Positions 54,665-64,000 of a stretch of 64,000 bases of DNA are shown here, piece after piece. Below the pieces are notes generated by a model. That model saw only the letters and a program-made list of their open reading frames with translations. It was not told where the DNA came from and ran no database searches. The stretch's first letter is position 1. Every line of letters starts with the position of its first letter. A program made the translations under genes and the position numbers. Source of the stretch: Knoxdaviesia capensis (taxonomy: Eukaryota > Ascomycota > Sordariomycetes > Microascales > Gondwanamycetaceae); contig LNGK01000001.1 in assembly GCA_001510575.1 (NCBI GenBank), positions 1,030,148-1,094,147 of the forward strand, read 5' to 3'.

Positions 54665-57600
54665 CCCCTTCTTAGTCGGAACGTCATATACTAATAGTCC
54701 CGCGTACCTCTTAAATAGTACTCTTCCTAATAGCTTAGTTAGCACGTCCGCTAATTATTCTACCGTAGGCACGTATTATACTCTAATATTAAGTTCCCGT
54801 ACTCAGTCGATAGTAGAGTAAAGGGGCGTACTAACGTATTTTAGGTTCGGACGGTAAGTAGGTTTCGTAACGGCGGTAATAGTAGCGGTATTATCCTCCT
54901 ATAGGACGATATTCCTAATATAAAAGTTAAGCTCGGTTAGTAAATATTAAAGCTATACTAGGTAGTATATAGTCTCTCGTAGCGCGTAGATCTCGGCTTT
55001 AGCGGAAGAATCGGTAGTCCGCCTCTACCGTTTACTATACTAGCTAATAGGGTTATTATTAAGTATAATAACGTAGCCGGTAGTTAATTTAAATTCGGCG
55101 TCTTCGGTATTACTATACGAGGCATCGGCCTAGGCGTTTAGTATCTAATCTTACGCCGTAGGACTCCGTCGGTAGGTAATCCCCTTCTAAGCGTATCCGG
55201 TAAGGTACTATAGTATACGCTTTAGGCCTTTAGCGTATATAATTCGTAAGTCGTAAGAGAAGCGCGCGTACTAATATATAGCGTAGGCCACGTTAGGTTA
55301 AGTCTTTCCTATAAGGTATAAGAGCTTTCCTATTATTCGATAGTATAGGCCTTAATCTATAGGTTATATATCTTTATACTCGGGGGGTAAAAAAGTAACT
55401 AGCTCTATTAGCGTAGTTACGGTTCAGTAATTTAAAAGCTAGAACTCCTCTAGTATATCTCTAATATAGGTATCCTAGCTAATTAAGATACTATCGTTCT
55501 CGATCTTAATAGCTATTCCTAGGAGCTATTCGGGCTCTCCCTAGCACTTAAAGATTAGGATACTTACTAGGTCTTTCTTAAATTAATCGGCTATAGATTT
55601 ATTAGGGGAAAGGATTAATAGGTCGTTAACGTAAAAAGAGATAACTACTCGGGTCTAGGGGTTATAGTAGGTTATATCGTTAGCCTATAAAGGCTTAAAT
55701 CCGATTATTACAAGCACCTCTTAGAAGCGAATCTACTACTATCTTCCTAACTACTTTAGTCTATATAATAGTTTTAATAGAATAAAATACTACTAAGCGC
55801 TTCTTAACTTCTATCTAACCTTTAAGGCCTCCTCGGGATATTCATCTAGGTACTTACGTATTATAAGCTTAGGGATAATATAGATCGTTTCCTTAAGCTC
55901 TCTTTATAAGTAAGTAGAGACTACGTCTATCTACCGTAAGGTGGCTTTCGTCTTAACTACGAGGGCTAATAGGATCCTCTACGTATCTAGGGTCGCGGTC
56001 GATACGAACGTTTCGTAGAAGTTAACGCCTTCTCGTTATTAAAAGCCTCGAGCGTACTATCTTACTTTCTTCTTAGTTTCGTTACCCTCCGCGTTAGTCT
56101 TCTATCGAAAAGTAAGCTTCGTAGTAATCAGTTTCTTTAAAGGCTTTCCCTATATTACCTTAAAAGTCTTTATCTTAATAACCTTCCGAAATTTAGTCCT
56201 AATAGCTTCCGTCTAGGTTCCTATAGCTTTCTAATCTCGCTAAGGGTTACGCTTTAATACTTCGTTAGTATTATATAGGTAGATTAAATCGGATACTACT
56301 ATAAAAGTACTTCCTAGTAGTTAATCGCTAGCTAATTCGTTAAGGTCTTCGAGTTTATCTAGTCTTAAGCGGCTCTCGTTAGTAATAAGAGGATTCGCGG
56401 TCGTAACTTCCTTATCGTCTAATAAGTTCTACGTATTAGACGGTTCTAATACGGCCGTTAGCTCCGATACCCCGGATAGCTCCGGTACGCTAGATAGCTC
56501 CGATACGCTAGATATCCCCTTCTTAGGGATACTACTACTAGTAATAGCGCTAGCTTTCGATTAGCGTAGCGCTCCTAGAAGGTAAGATCGAACGTACTTT
56601 CTATATAAAAGCTTATAGATACGTTCCTAAAACCGGATATCCTTAGTAATATATACCTATCCGAATTCTAGAATCTATACTCTATAAAGATAGCGGCCTT
56701 AGTATCTAACTAAGATACCTTCTACGCCCGTAAGTGCTAGCTTAGTATTCTAGCTATCGAATTTAGCGCTTAATATCTTCTATCGCTAGAGGGGGTTTAT
56801 ATATACGATATACTTAGAACCTAGTATTCGAAGGTATAATATATTAACCTTCTCGTATATCCCGTAAGCCTTCTAAAAAGCGCCGATTAGCGTATTAAAG
56901 CTCCTAAAGATAACTATCCGATTAAGTATATAGACTACCGCGGTTATAATCTTATCCTATAGCTCTAGCGGGATACTCTTAATAATAATAGTTATTCTAA
57001 TCTTTTATAAGACCTCGCGGATACTACGCTTGATACGCCCGTTCTTAGCTAGGTAGTATAGAGGCGATATTATATACTCGATTCCCTACTCGTTATAGTA
57101 AGTAACTAGCTTCTTAGTACTAACGTTAGTACCGTTATCGCTATAGAGCTTCTTAGGCTTCCGGCCTAGCTCTAGCGCCTATCTCTTAATAGTCTTCCGG
57201 ATATATATAAGTATATTACTCTTCTAGGCTATTATATAAACCGATCGTTAGCTCGTCGCCTTATTATATACTAATAAGAAGTAGTTATTCCCGCTCGTAG
57301 ATACTAGTTATATAGTACCTATATCTATATAGATAACCTCCCTAGGTACCTTAGAGGGTACTTTAGAGTCTAGTAGTTTAAAAGACGTTATCTTTCTAAA
57401 CTCATAAGCGCTATAAGGCTCGATAAGTCTAGTTACCTTCTTAACTAGAGAACTAGTAACCGCCTTAACTATTTAGGATATAGCTACCCTTCCGGGGTAG
57501 TAAAGGCGCTAGTATATAAGAGCCTCGCTCTCTAAGAGCGTGCGTAGGGATACGTTAGCGTATATAGTACCGTTAACTTCGGTATATAAGGCATAGCCTT

Positions 57601-59350
57601 CCTCGCGAGGAAGCTCGTCTATAGTCGTATAGGCCTTAAGGCTTTCCTTTACTTCTAACGTAAAGCCTCTTTCTACTAGAAAGATAGTAGTAATAACCTT
57701 ATCCTTAATTATTAGCCGGTCTACTACTAGAACGCACCCCTTCTTATACTAAATAATTCCGGAGATAACGTTAATAGGAAAGGTAAGGTAATACTAGACG
57801 TTAGTAATCCTAAGGTTAGATCTATCCTTTATCTAGAGTTAAATAGTTCTAATATATCGAACTCCCGATAATCCACTCCCTAACTTAATTAAATTAGTAA
57901 AAATCTTTAGGGATCCTCGCTTAAACTAAGATAGGTCGTTTAAAATATAAGAATCCGAACCTATATTATAAATCTAATTTATATAGATATAGTATATAAG
58001 GTAAGGCTTAAAGGGTCGTTAATCTATAGCGGTATAGGTAGTACCGTAAAAGGTAGTCGACTCCTCTAGCTTAGCGTCCTTTAGAGGCTTATTACCTTTA
58101 CCCTTAGTAGGCTTCTTAGTAGAAGTCGTAGTATTCGCGGCTCCTAACTTATAAGTCTTCTCTTTACTATTCGCTTTCGCTCGGTACTTACTTATAATAT
58201 AACCTTTTAAGCCGTACTAATAGTATTAAATATTACTTTTCTTCTAGATAGGGATACTACTAGCGGTAGGCTTAGGGGAGGGGGGGGTATAGTAGTCGGA
58301 TTTCTTCGCGTTATTATCCTTCTTCTAGTTAGGAGGATATCTAAACTACTACTAGCGCGTAACGCGGTTTATATTCTTAGTTATATATTTAGATATAGCC
58401 GTAATAAGGGCGGCCTTATTATCGATATCCTTATTAAAACTCTTTAAGATAGCGTAGAAGTCTCTATTAAGCTTAGGGTAGCGGGTAGTAATATAATAGT
58501 AGGCGCCCGTCGTAGTTAAGATAGTCGGGATTACGAGCCCTTCTAATCTTACCTTATATACTATAGAGACGAATCGATTTAGGATTTAGTATACTCCCTC
58601 TCTCGGTTCGGTTTAGAAATTAAAAACTACTATAATATTTTTAATCCGCGACTCCTTAGTTACCTAGAAATTCTACTTTAGCGATCTAAATAAGGTATAA
58701 GCATTTACCTTATCCTTAAATATAGAGGAAATCTCGGGGGCGATCGATTCCTTTATTATACGTACTATATACGCGCTTACTAGGGGTTAGAGGTCTCGGA
58801 GTTATTCGACGGTAATACCTAGCGCGCTTAAAGTAGTCTCGAATTCTTTAGACTACTATAGCTATTCCGAAGTACTAACTAGCTTTAGGGTCTTATCGAT
58901 AAGGATAGCGTAGTTCTTAAGCTCCTTTATCTTAACTTTCGTAGCCGAACGTCTATAGTTCCCGTCTTCGTCTAAGTTATCATTATCTTCGTCTTCTAAC
59001 TAGTACTCCTACTATTAGAAAGAGGATCTACGTTATCGTTCGTTCTCCTAGGTTATCTATAAAACCTTATCTTATATTTCTAAGATCTTCTTAATTAATA
59101 CCTACTACCGCTCTAAATCTACGATTTAGTTCTACTTCCTATCGCTATCCTTCTTAATTTCCCTTAAGTTCTTAGTAACCGTCTCGGTTATTACTTCTAT
59201 AAACTATACTTAAGGGAGGGGAGGATAGTAGATAGTATAGGTATCGGGTATATATATAGGAGTCTCTCCCTCGGGTTCTAGGGTAGCCTCGTAGATATTA
59301 GCTAGAAGCTCGGCTCTCTTCTACCTCGAAGTCGAGGACTTAATCGGGGA
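54665..59350 (-). pseudogene. Copia-2 gag-pol remnant
   Basis: The minus-strand translation shows the same domain order as copia-1: gag about 59350-58200, integrase with SDNGT at about 57130-57145, reverse transcriptase about 56160-55480 in which YVNDLL is kept (about 55620-55636), and RNase H about 55140-54830. Nonsense codons are frequent. A few TG/CA are kept here, so it is slightly less mutated than copia-1. Confidence 0.85.
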
Positions 59351-59534
59351 TATCGATCGTTATATAATATCGTAAATAGTGAGGCTAACTTAGTGGGGGA
59401 AGGGGGGGTAGAATTAGTTACTAAAACTCGTTCTATTAGAACGTAAAAAATCGGAGTACCATAGGAGTTAAACGGCTTCTAGGATCCGAAAACGGGGGGG
59501 GGGGTAGGTCGAAACGAAAATAGTAAGGTATAAA

Positions 59535-59558
59535 GCTACGAGCGCCGGGCTTATAACC
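59535..59558 (-). other. Copia-2 primer-binding site
   Basis: On the plus strand GAGCGCCGGGCTTATAACC abuts the LTR. It reads like the D-stem end, anticodon stem and loop of a tRNA (GAGC-G-CCGGG-CTTATAA-CC) and is cleaner than the copia-1 site. Confidence 0.75.
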
Positions 59559-59904
59559 TATTAGAAAATATAGGAAAAGGCGGTTAGAATTAGAAGCGTA
59601 ACTTTATAGTTAATACTATTTATAAAGGTAGGGGGTAAAAAATAAAATAAGTAGTTAATAGCTATAAAATACTATACTAGAATAGATAGGGGGAAAGCTT
59701 CCTTCTTATCCCCTATGGGATCTAGGCTTCCTCCCGTCTAGATCCCTAATGCCTTCTAAGGCTTCCCTTCCTATACTAGGCTCTTCGTAAATCCATATTG
59801 CATCTATTATTATTCCCTAGGCTATTCATCGCAGCCTTATTCTTTATCATAAACTTCCGGCTATACAAAGGATAATATAACATAAATTAATCCAATATTT
59901 AATA
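59559..59904 (-). repeat. Copia-2 5' LTR
   Basis: 346 bases. The inner (left) part is mutated (for example AAAATAAGTAGTTAATAGC); from about 59718 outwards CA/TG are kept (CCTATGGG, ATTCATCGCAGCC, ATACAAAGG). Confidence 0.95.
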
Positions 59905-59909
59905 GTAGC

Positions 59910-62360
59910 TAGTATTATTACTAACGGTACCTACCTTACTAATCTAACTATCGGCCGAAGCGGAGCTATAAAACTTAGTTATACCGACGCTAATAGTATA
60001 ATAAAGCTTATACTCCTACGCGATTCCCCCGTTATTCTATATTTCTACCCTCCTTAGAGACGAGATAATATCGCTATTACCTATACTACCTCTTCCTACG
60101 ATAATATTACCTCTTTTTACGATAAAAACCTCCCTTTACCTCTATTAATATATATTTATAATATTTTACCCGCGGATCCTAATACCTATACCCTCTCTTA
60201 TATTACTTCCGAATCGTTTCCCTTTATTACGTACCTCGCTAAGTAATAGTATAATAATACTCCTTTACCCTAATAAACGTTCCCTAGAATAGTAAATACT
60301 AATAGAGTAACTATCGAATTTAATAAAGAACTATTACCTAAGTATAAGAAGTAACTATTACTTACGAAAGAGCGTATAAAACGTAATATTATTCGCGGTA
60401 CTCGTATTATTATAGAAAACTAATAAAAGAAAGTAAATACTAAAGCCTTAACTATTATATAAAAAGCCTTCGATAATAATACCTTTATCTTTATTCTATA
60501 GTATTTTAATATTAGACCGGATATAAAGGCCTATATTTAATATAATATTAAAACTATTAATACTAAACCTAGATCTCTCCCCCTATACCGCTATAGCCCC
60601 TACTAACGTGAAATTATAAAGGAATTTACTAATAAATTACTCTTACTTAGTATTATTTAATACGTTATTAACTCCTTATAGTCTATACCTACGCTATTAC
60701 TACTTAAGAAGCCCTTCTTTAATAATAACTAGCTAAGATACTATTTTATAATTAACTACTATACGCTAAATAAAGTTACGTAAAAGGTAGCTTATCTATT
60801 ACTAAATATTAAGGATTCCCTATAATAAGCTACTAGATATCGATTCTATACCTTTCTTAACTTAGAAGATAGCTTCTAATAGATAGTTATAGACCCCGAG
60901 GTAGTACTAAAGATAGCGTTTTCTACGTTATTTAGATAATACGAATAGCTTTATATATTATTTAGCTTTATAAACGTACCTATAACCTTCTAGCGTTTTA
61001 TAAATAAGGTCCTCGAGCTAGTACGTACCTTTACTATAGGCCTTTTAGACGATATTTATATTTAAAGTAAGATAATAATAGAATTAGCTAAGAGAATAAT
61101 CGCTATTCTACGCTAATTAAGCCGCTATTAACTATTATTAAACCTTAAGAAGTATAAATAGTTTATTAAAGAAGGTAAGTTCTTAAGAATAATTATCTTT
61201 ATTTATAGTATTCGTCCCAACCCTAAGAAGGTAGCTACTATCTATAAGAAGCTAGCGCTTACTATTATTACTAAGATCTATAGCTTTTTAAATACTACTA
61301 GCTATTTATACCGCTTTATCCCTTACTTTATATATAAAGCGCGTCTACTTTATAAGTATACTAGAGTAGATAAGCTTAAAGGCGAATAAGTATAGCTAGA
61401 TAACGAGTTATTATAAGCCTAGCGTAATATTCGCGATATTATAGCCTCCCTCTTAGAGCTACGTAATTATAACTATATACTCTTATTAGTACTTAAGACT
61501 AACGCCTCTAATTATACCGTTAGTATTACGTTATTCTAACTATAGCGTAATTCTAATAATAAACGTAGCGTTTTACGCCTAGTTACGTACTTTAGCGCCG
61601 TTTTATTAAAGACCTAATAGCGATATAATACTTAAAAGAGAGAAATACTTACCGTTATTATATTATTATAGTATTAAAGAAGCTAGTTAGAAGCCGTAGA
61701 GATTATTATTATTACTAACTATAAAACCCTACGCCTTTTTACTACTAAGTAAGAATAGCTAGCTAGAATATTATAATTTCTTAATATAATCGTATATTAT
61801 AGCGTACGTATTTACTACTAATCTAAAAAGGCTAATATTTTAGCTAATTAGTTATTATAGCCGTATATAGATATAGCGCTCGTAACGAATAAAGAGGAAG
61901 GGTATAAAACGAACGATAATAATACGTTAACCGACGTCTTTCTTACTACTACTACTAATAACGAGACCCCTAGGCTACTAAACTAATATTTTAAGATACG
62001 TTTACTAACGCGACTACCGTAAAACGACGCTAAATAGCCTCCGAATAATACTATAAATACCGAATAACCTACGAACGATACGCTAATTACCCCTAATATT
62101 AAGAAGTTAGACGACCTTAGATAGTACGACGTCTAGGATATTATTAACTACTTAGAGAATAGCTATCTATTCCCCTATCGTATCCCTTTAACCTTCGTTT
62201 AGGACTATTTCGCTATCTTTTACGGTGAAGTATATACTATTATTAACTATATCTTAATAAAGATACTAACGTACGAGGCCTCCGTTTTAGAAGCTATTAA
62301 GGTCTATAAGCTAGAAGGCTATATACGCGTTAGTACCCTATATAAGTTATTAGCTAAATA
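59910..62360 (+). pseudogene. Gypsy pol remnant: reverse transcriptase and RNase H
   Basis: Plus-strand blocks still visible are INYYTLN (VDYRTLN in active elements) at about 60750-60770, FINVPIT (usual FTNAPATF) at about 60967-60987, and the catalytic LLDDIYI at about 61042-61062. RNase H follows at about 61420-61860 with ANILAD near its end (ANVLADALSR in active elements). The remaining 500 bases to 62360 show neither an HHCC zinc finger nor a D..DNG..E integrase core. Confidence 0.8.
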
Positions 62361-62379
62361 AGTATAGCACCTATTCTGT

Positions 62380-63320
62380 AGCGTCTAGGGCCCCCCCGCC
62401 TATATAAAAATTTGCCCGGCCTAGCTGTTTTAACTAGCTATTTCGAGCGAACGGGCCAGGGCCCCCCGTCTAGGGCCCTACTGATTCGCTCGAAATAGCA
62501 AGTATCCTTCTAGCTATAGGGCATGCTAGTATAGCTAAACATACGGGCTCGTTCGAGCGAAACAGCTAGTAGAAATAGCTAGTATAGCTATATATGCGGG
62601 CTCATTCGAGTGAACTAGCCAGTAGAAATAGCTAGTGCTAGCTCATTCGAGTGAACTAGCTAGTGGAAATAGCTAGTGCTAGCTCGTTCGAGCGGAATAG
62701 CCAGTAGAAATAGCTAGTGCTAGCTCGTTCGAGCGGAACAGCTAGTAGAAATAGCTAGTGCTAGCTCGTTCGAGTGAAATAGCTAGCGTAGCTAAACACG
62801 CGGGCTCGTTCGAGCGAAATAACTAGTAGAAATAGCTAATACTAGGTCGTTCGAATAAACTAGCTAGTAGAAATAGCTAATATAGCTATATATACGGGCT
62901 TATTTAAGTAAACTAGCTAGTAGAAATAGCTAGAGTAGCTATATATACGGGCTTATTTAAATAAAATAGCTAGTAGAAATAGCTAATATAACTATATATA
63001 CGGGCTTATTCGAGTAAACTAGCTAGTAGAAATAGCTAAGTAGCTATATATATAGGCTCGTTTAAATAAAATAGCTAATAGAAATAGCTAGTATAACTAT
63101 ATATACGGGCTTATTCGAGTAAACTAGCTAGTAGAAATAGCTAGTACTAGCTCGTTTAAGCGAAATAGCTAATAGAAATAGCTAGTATAGCTATATATAT
63201 AGGCTTATTCGAGTAAACTAGCTAGTAGAAATAGCTAATACTAGCTTATTCGAGTAAACTAGCTAGTAGAAATAGCTAGTACTAGCTCGTTCGAGTAAAA
63301 TAGCTAGTCTAGCTATATAT
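62380..63320. repeat. Minisatellite in the gypsy 3' region
   Basis: Imperfect tandem units of about 40-55 bases built from AGCTAGTAGAAATAGCTA plus a variable block with CTCGTTCGAGTGAA or the longer AGCTATATATACGGGC form. Units to about 62810 keep TG and CA (GCTAGTGCTAG, CTCATTCGAGTGAA); later ones carry TA at the same places (GCTAATACTAG, CTTATTCGAGTAAA). The first 150 bases are GC-rich with runs of C. Confidence 0.88.
62437..62499. repeat. Inverted repeat, 15-base arms
   Basis: GCTATTTCGAGCGAA (62437-62451) and its exact reverse complement (62485-62499) flank a GC-rich 33-base loop. It could form a stable hairpin at the head of the minisatellite. Confidence 0.9.
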
Positions 63321-63324
63321 ACGG

Positions 63325-63684
63325 TATGGATCCCTAATAAGTTAGAGTGTATTATAATTACGTATAAACGTATACTAATATACGTGGATACTACCTAGCG
63401 GTAAGTATTTAGGTATATATCTATATATATATAAATGCCTTAAAGAGCTAGTAAAAGACCTATAAAAGGTAGATATCTACCGCGCTTTTATAGGAAATAT
63501 CTTAAGATAGAAAAAATTTAAGCTTCCNTTTATATATATTTCTCTATACGTGCCTTATAATTATAACTTATTTATTAGTCCTTTAGACTATATATCTAGG
63601 AATTATAAAAAATTAATTTTTTATAAGCGTAATACTTATACTATTAATCTCTTATTAACCTTCCTTTAAAGCCTAACCGTCGTA
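63325..63684 (+). repeat. Gypsy 3' LTR
   Basis: 360 bases, same length as the 5' LTR; contains one N at 63528. Starts TATGGATCC. Confidence 0.92.
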
Positions 63685-64000
63685 TATAGATCCCTAATAG
63701 GTTAGAGTGTATTATAATTACGTATAAACGTATACTAATATATATAGATACTATCTAGCGGTAAGTATTTAGGTATATATCTATATATATATAAATACCT
63801 TAAAGAGCTAGTAAAAGACCTATAAAAAGTAGATATCTATTACGCTTTTATAGGAAATATCTTAAGATAGAAAAAATTTAAGCTTCCCTTTATATATATT
63901 TCTCTATACGTATCTTATAATTATAACTTATTTATTAGTCCTTTAGACTATATATCTAGGAATTATAAAAAATTAATTTTTTATAAGCGTAATACTTATA
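63685..64000 (+). repeat. Second gypsy LTR, directly abutting, cut by window end
   Basis: Starts TATAGATCC immediately after the preceding LTR, with no internal sequence between, and follows the LTR sequence to the window end. Confidence 0.9.

Larger units (their letters stand above)
54314..59909 (-). mobile_element. Copia-2: complete Ty1/copia element nested in gypsy, reverse orientation
   Basis: The element proper is 54319-59904 (5586 bases) with LTRs of 346 bases and the target duplication GTAGC at 54314-54318 and 59905-59909. It is the same family as copia-1 on the minus strand. A purine tract (as CCCCTTCTT) sits next to the left LTR and the primer site next to the right LTR. It lies inside the gypsy protease/RT region, so it inserted later. 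Confidence 0.95.
50542..63684 (+). mobile_element. Ty3/gypsy LTR retrotransposon, RIP-mutated, split by copia-2
   Basis: Two direct LTRs of 360 bases (50542-50901 and 63325-63684) bracket gag, protease, RT and RNase H remnants on the plus strand. Without copia-2 and one copy of its target duplication the element is about 7.55 kb. TATAG precedes the left LTR (50537-50541) and follows the right LTR (63685-63689), a possible target duplication. I cannot find an integrase; a minisatellite fills the space between the RNase H remnant and the 3' LTR. Confidence 0.85.

Noticed and set aside
42190..64000. CRISPR arrays, bacterial operons or phage-like modules in the repeat block
   Set aside because: The repeats are LTRs, a microsatellite and a minisatellite with imperfect units and no spacer structure; the host is a fungus.

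Overview
The window is from a filamentous ascomycete, most likely one of the Eurotiales (Aspergillus/Penicillium type). The signs are: short introns of 50-160 bases with GT..AG ends and ctaac-like branch sites, CT-rich promoters, fungus-specific gene families (PhyA-type phytase, Sec1 and Nyv1-type secretion proteins, fungal 4E-T-like protein), and retrotransposons with a repeat-induced point mutation (RIP) pattern. The species cannot be told from the sequence alone.

The window has two parts. Bases 1 to about 42,090 are ordinary gene-bearing DNA. On the minus strand are the 5' end of an inositol monophosphatase (1-338), a small single-span membrane protein (1115-1801), a membrane-anchored PhyA-like phytase (2904-4543) and a disordered protein of unknown function (5094-6988). 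On the plus strand follow the ribosome-assembly factor URB1 (9489-13212), a large secreted subtilase (14240-18031) and an eIF4E-binding 4E-T-like protein with three exons (19229-22024). Then come SEC1 (five exons, minus, 22291-24782), a G-patch protein (minus, 25259-25975), a membrane SDR (plus, 27028-28290), a longin R-SNARE of the Nyv1/VAMP7 type (minus, 29159-29938), the mitochondrial helicase SUV3 (plus, 30396-32687), a ubiquitin C-terminal hydrolase (plus, 32990-33826), a disordered fungal protein (plus, 37059-38953) and an intact chymotrypsin-fold protease (plus, 40290-42089). A 14-base run of N lies at 39309-39322.

Bases 42,190 to 64,000 are a block of retrotransposons in which CpA and TpG dinucleotides are almost gone while CpG is kept, the expected result of RIP of CpA to TpA. 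It holds a complete Ty1/copia element (copia-1, 42190-47828, target duplication TCTTA) inserted in an octanucleotide microsatellite just behind the protease gene. Next are an inverted LTR-like piece and about 2 kb of unplaced mutated repeat. A Ty3/gypsy element (50542-63684) is itself split by a second copia copy in reverse orientation (copia-2, 54319-59904, target duplication GTAGC). A further gypsy LTR abuts the gypsy 3' end and runs off the window. The gypsy element shows gag, protease, reverse transcriptase and RNase H remnants but no integrase that I can recognise; a minisatellite array fills the space before its 3' LTR.

Most host genes are housekeeping and do not form a cluster. Two loose themes are visible: secretion and fusion machinery (SEC1 and an R-SNARE) with secreted or membrane hydrolases, and phosphate/inositol recovery (phytase and inositol monophosphatase, two genes apart on the same strand). 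The most unusual signals are in the transposon block: LTRs in which only the inner half is mutated, a primer-binding site that matches a tRNA anticodon arm, a partly spared minisatellite, and the apparent loss of integrase. I did not find a clearly new multi-gene system.
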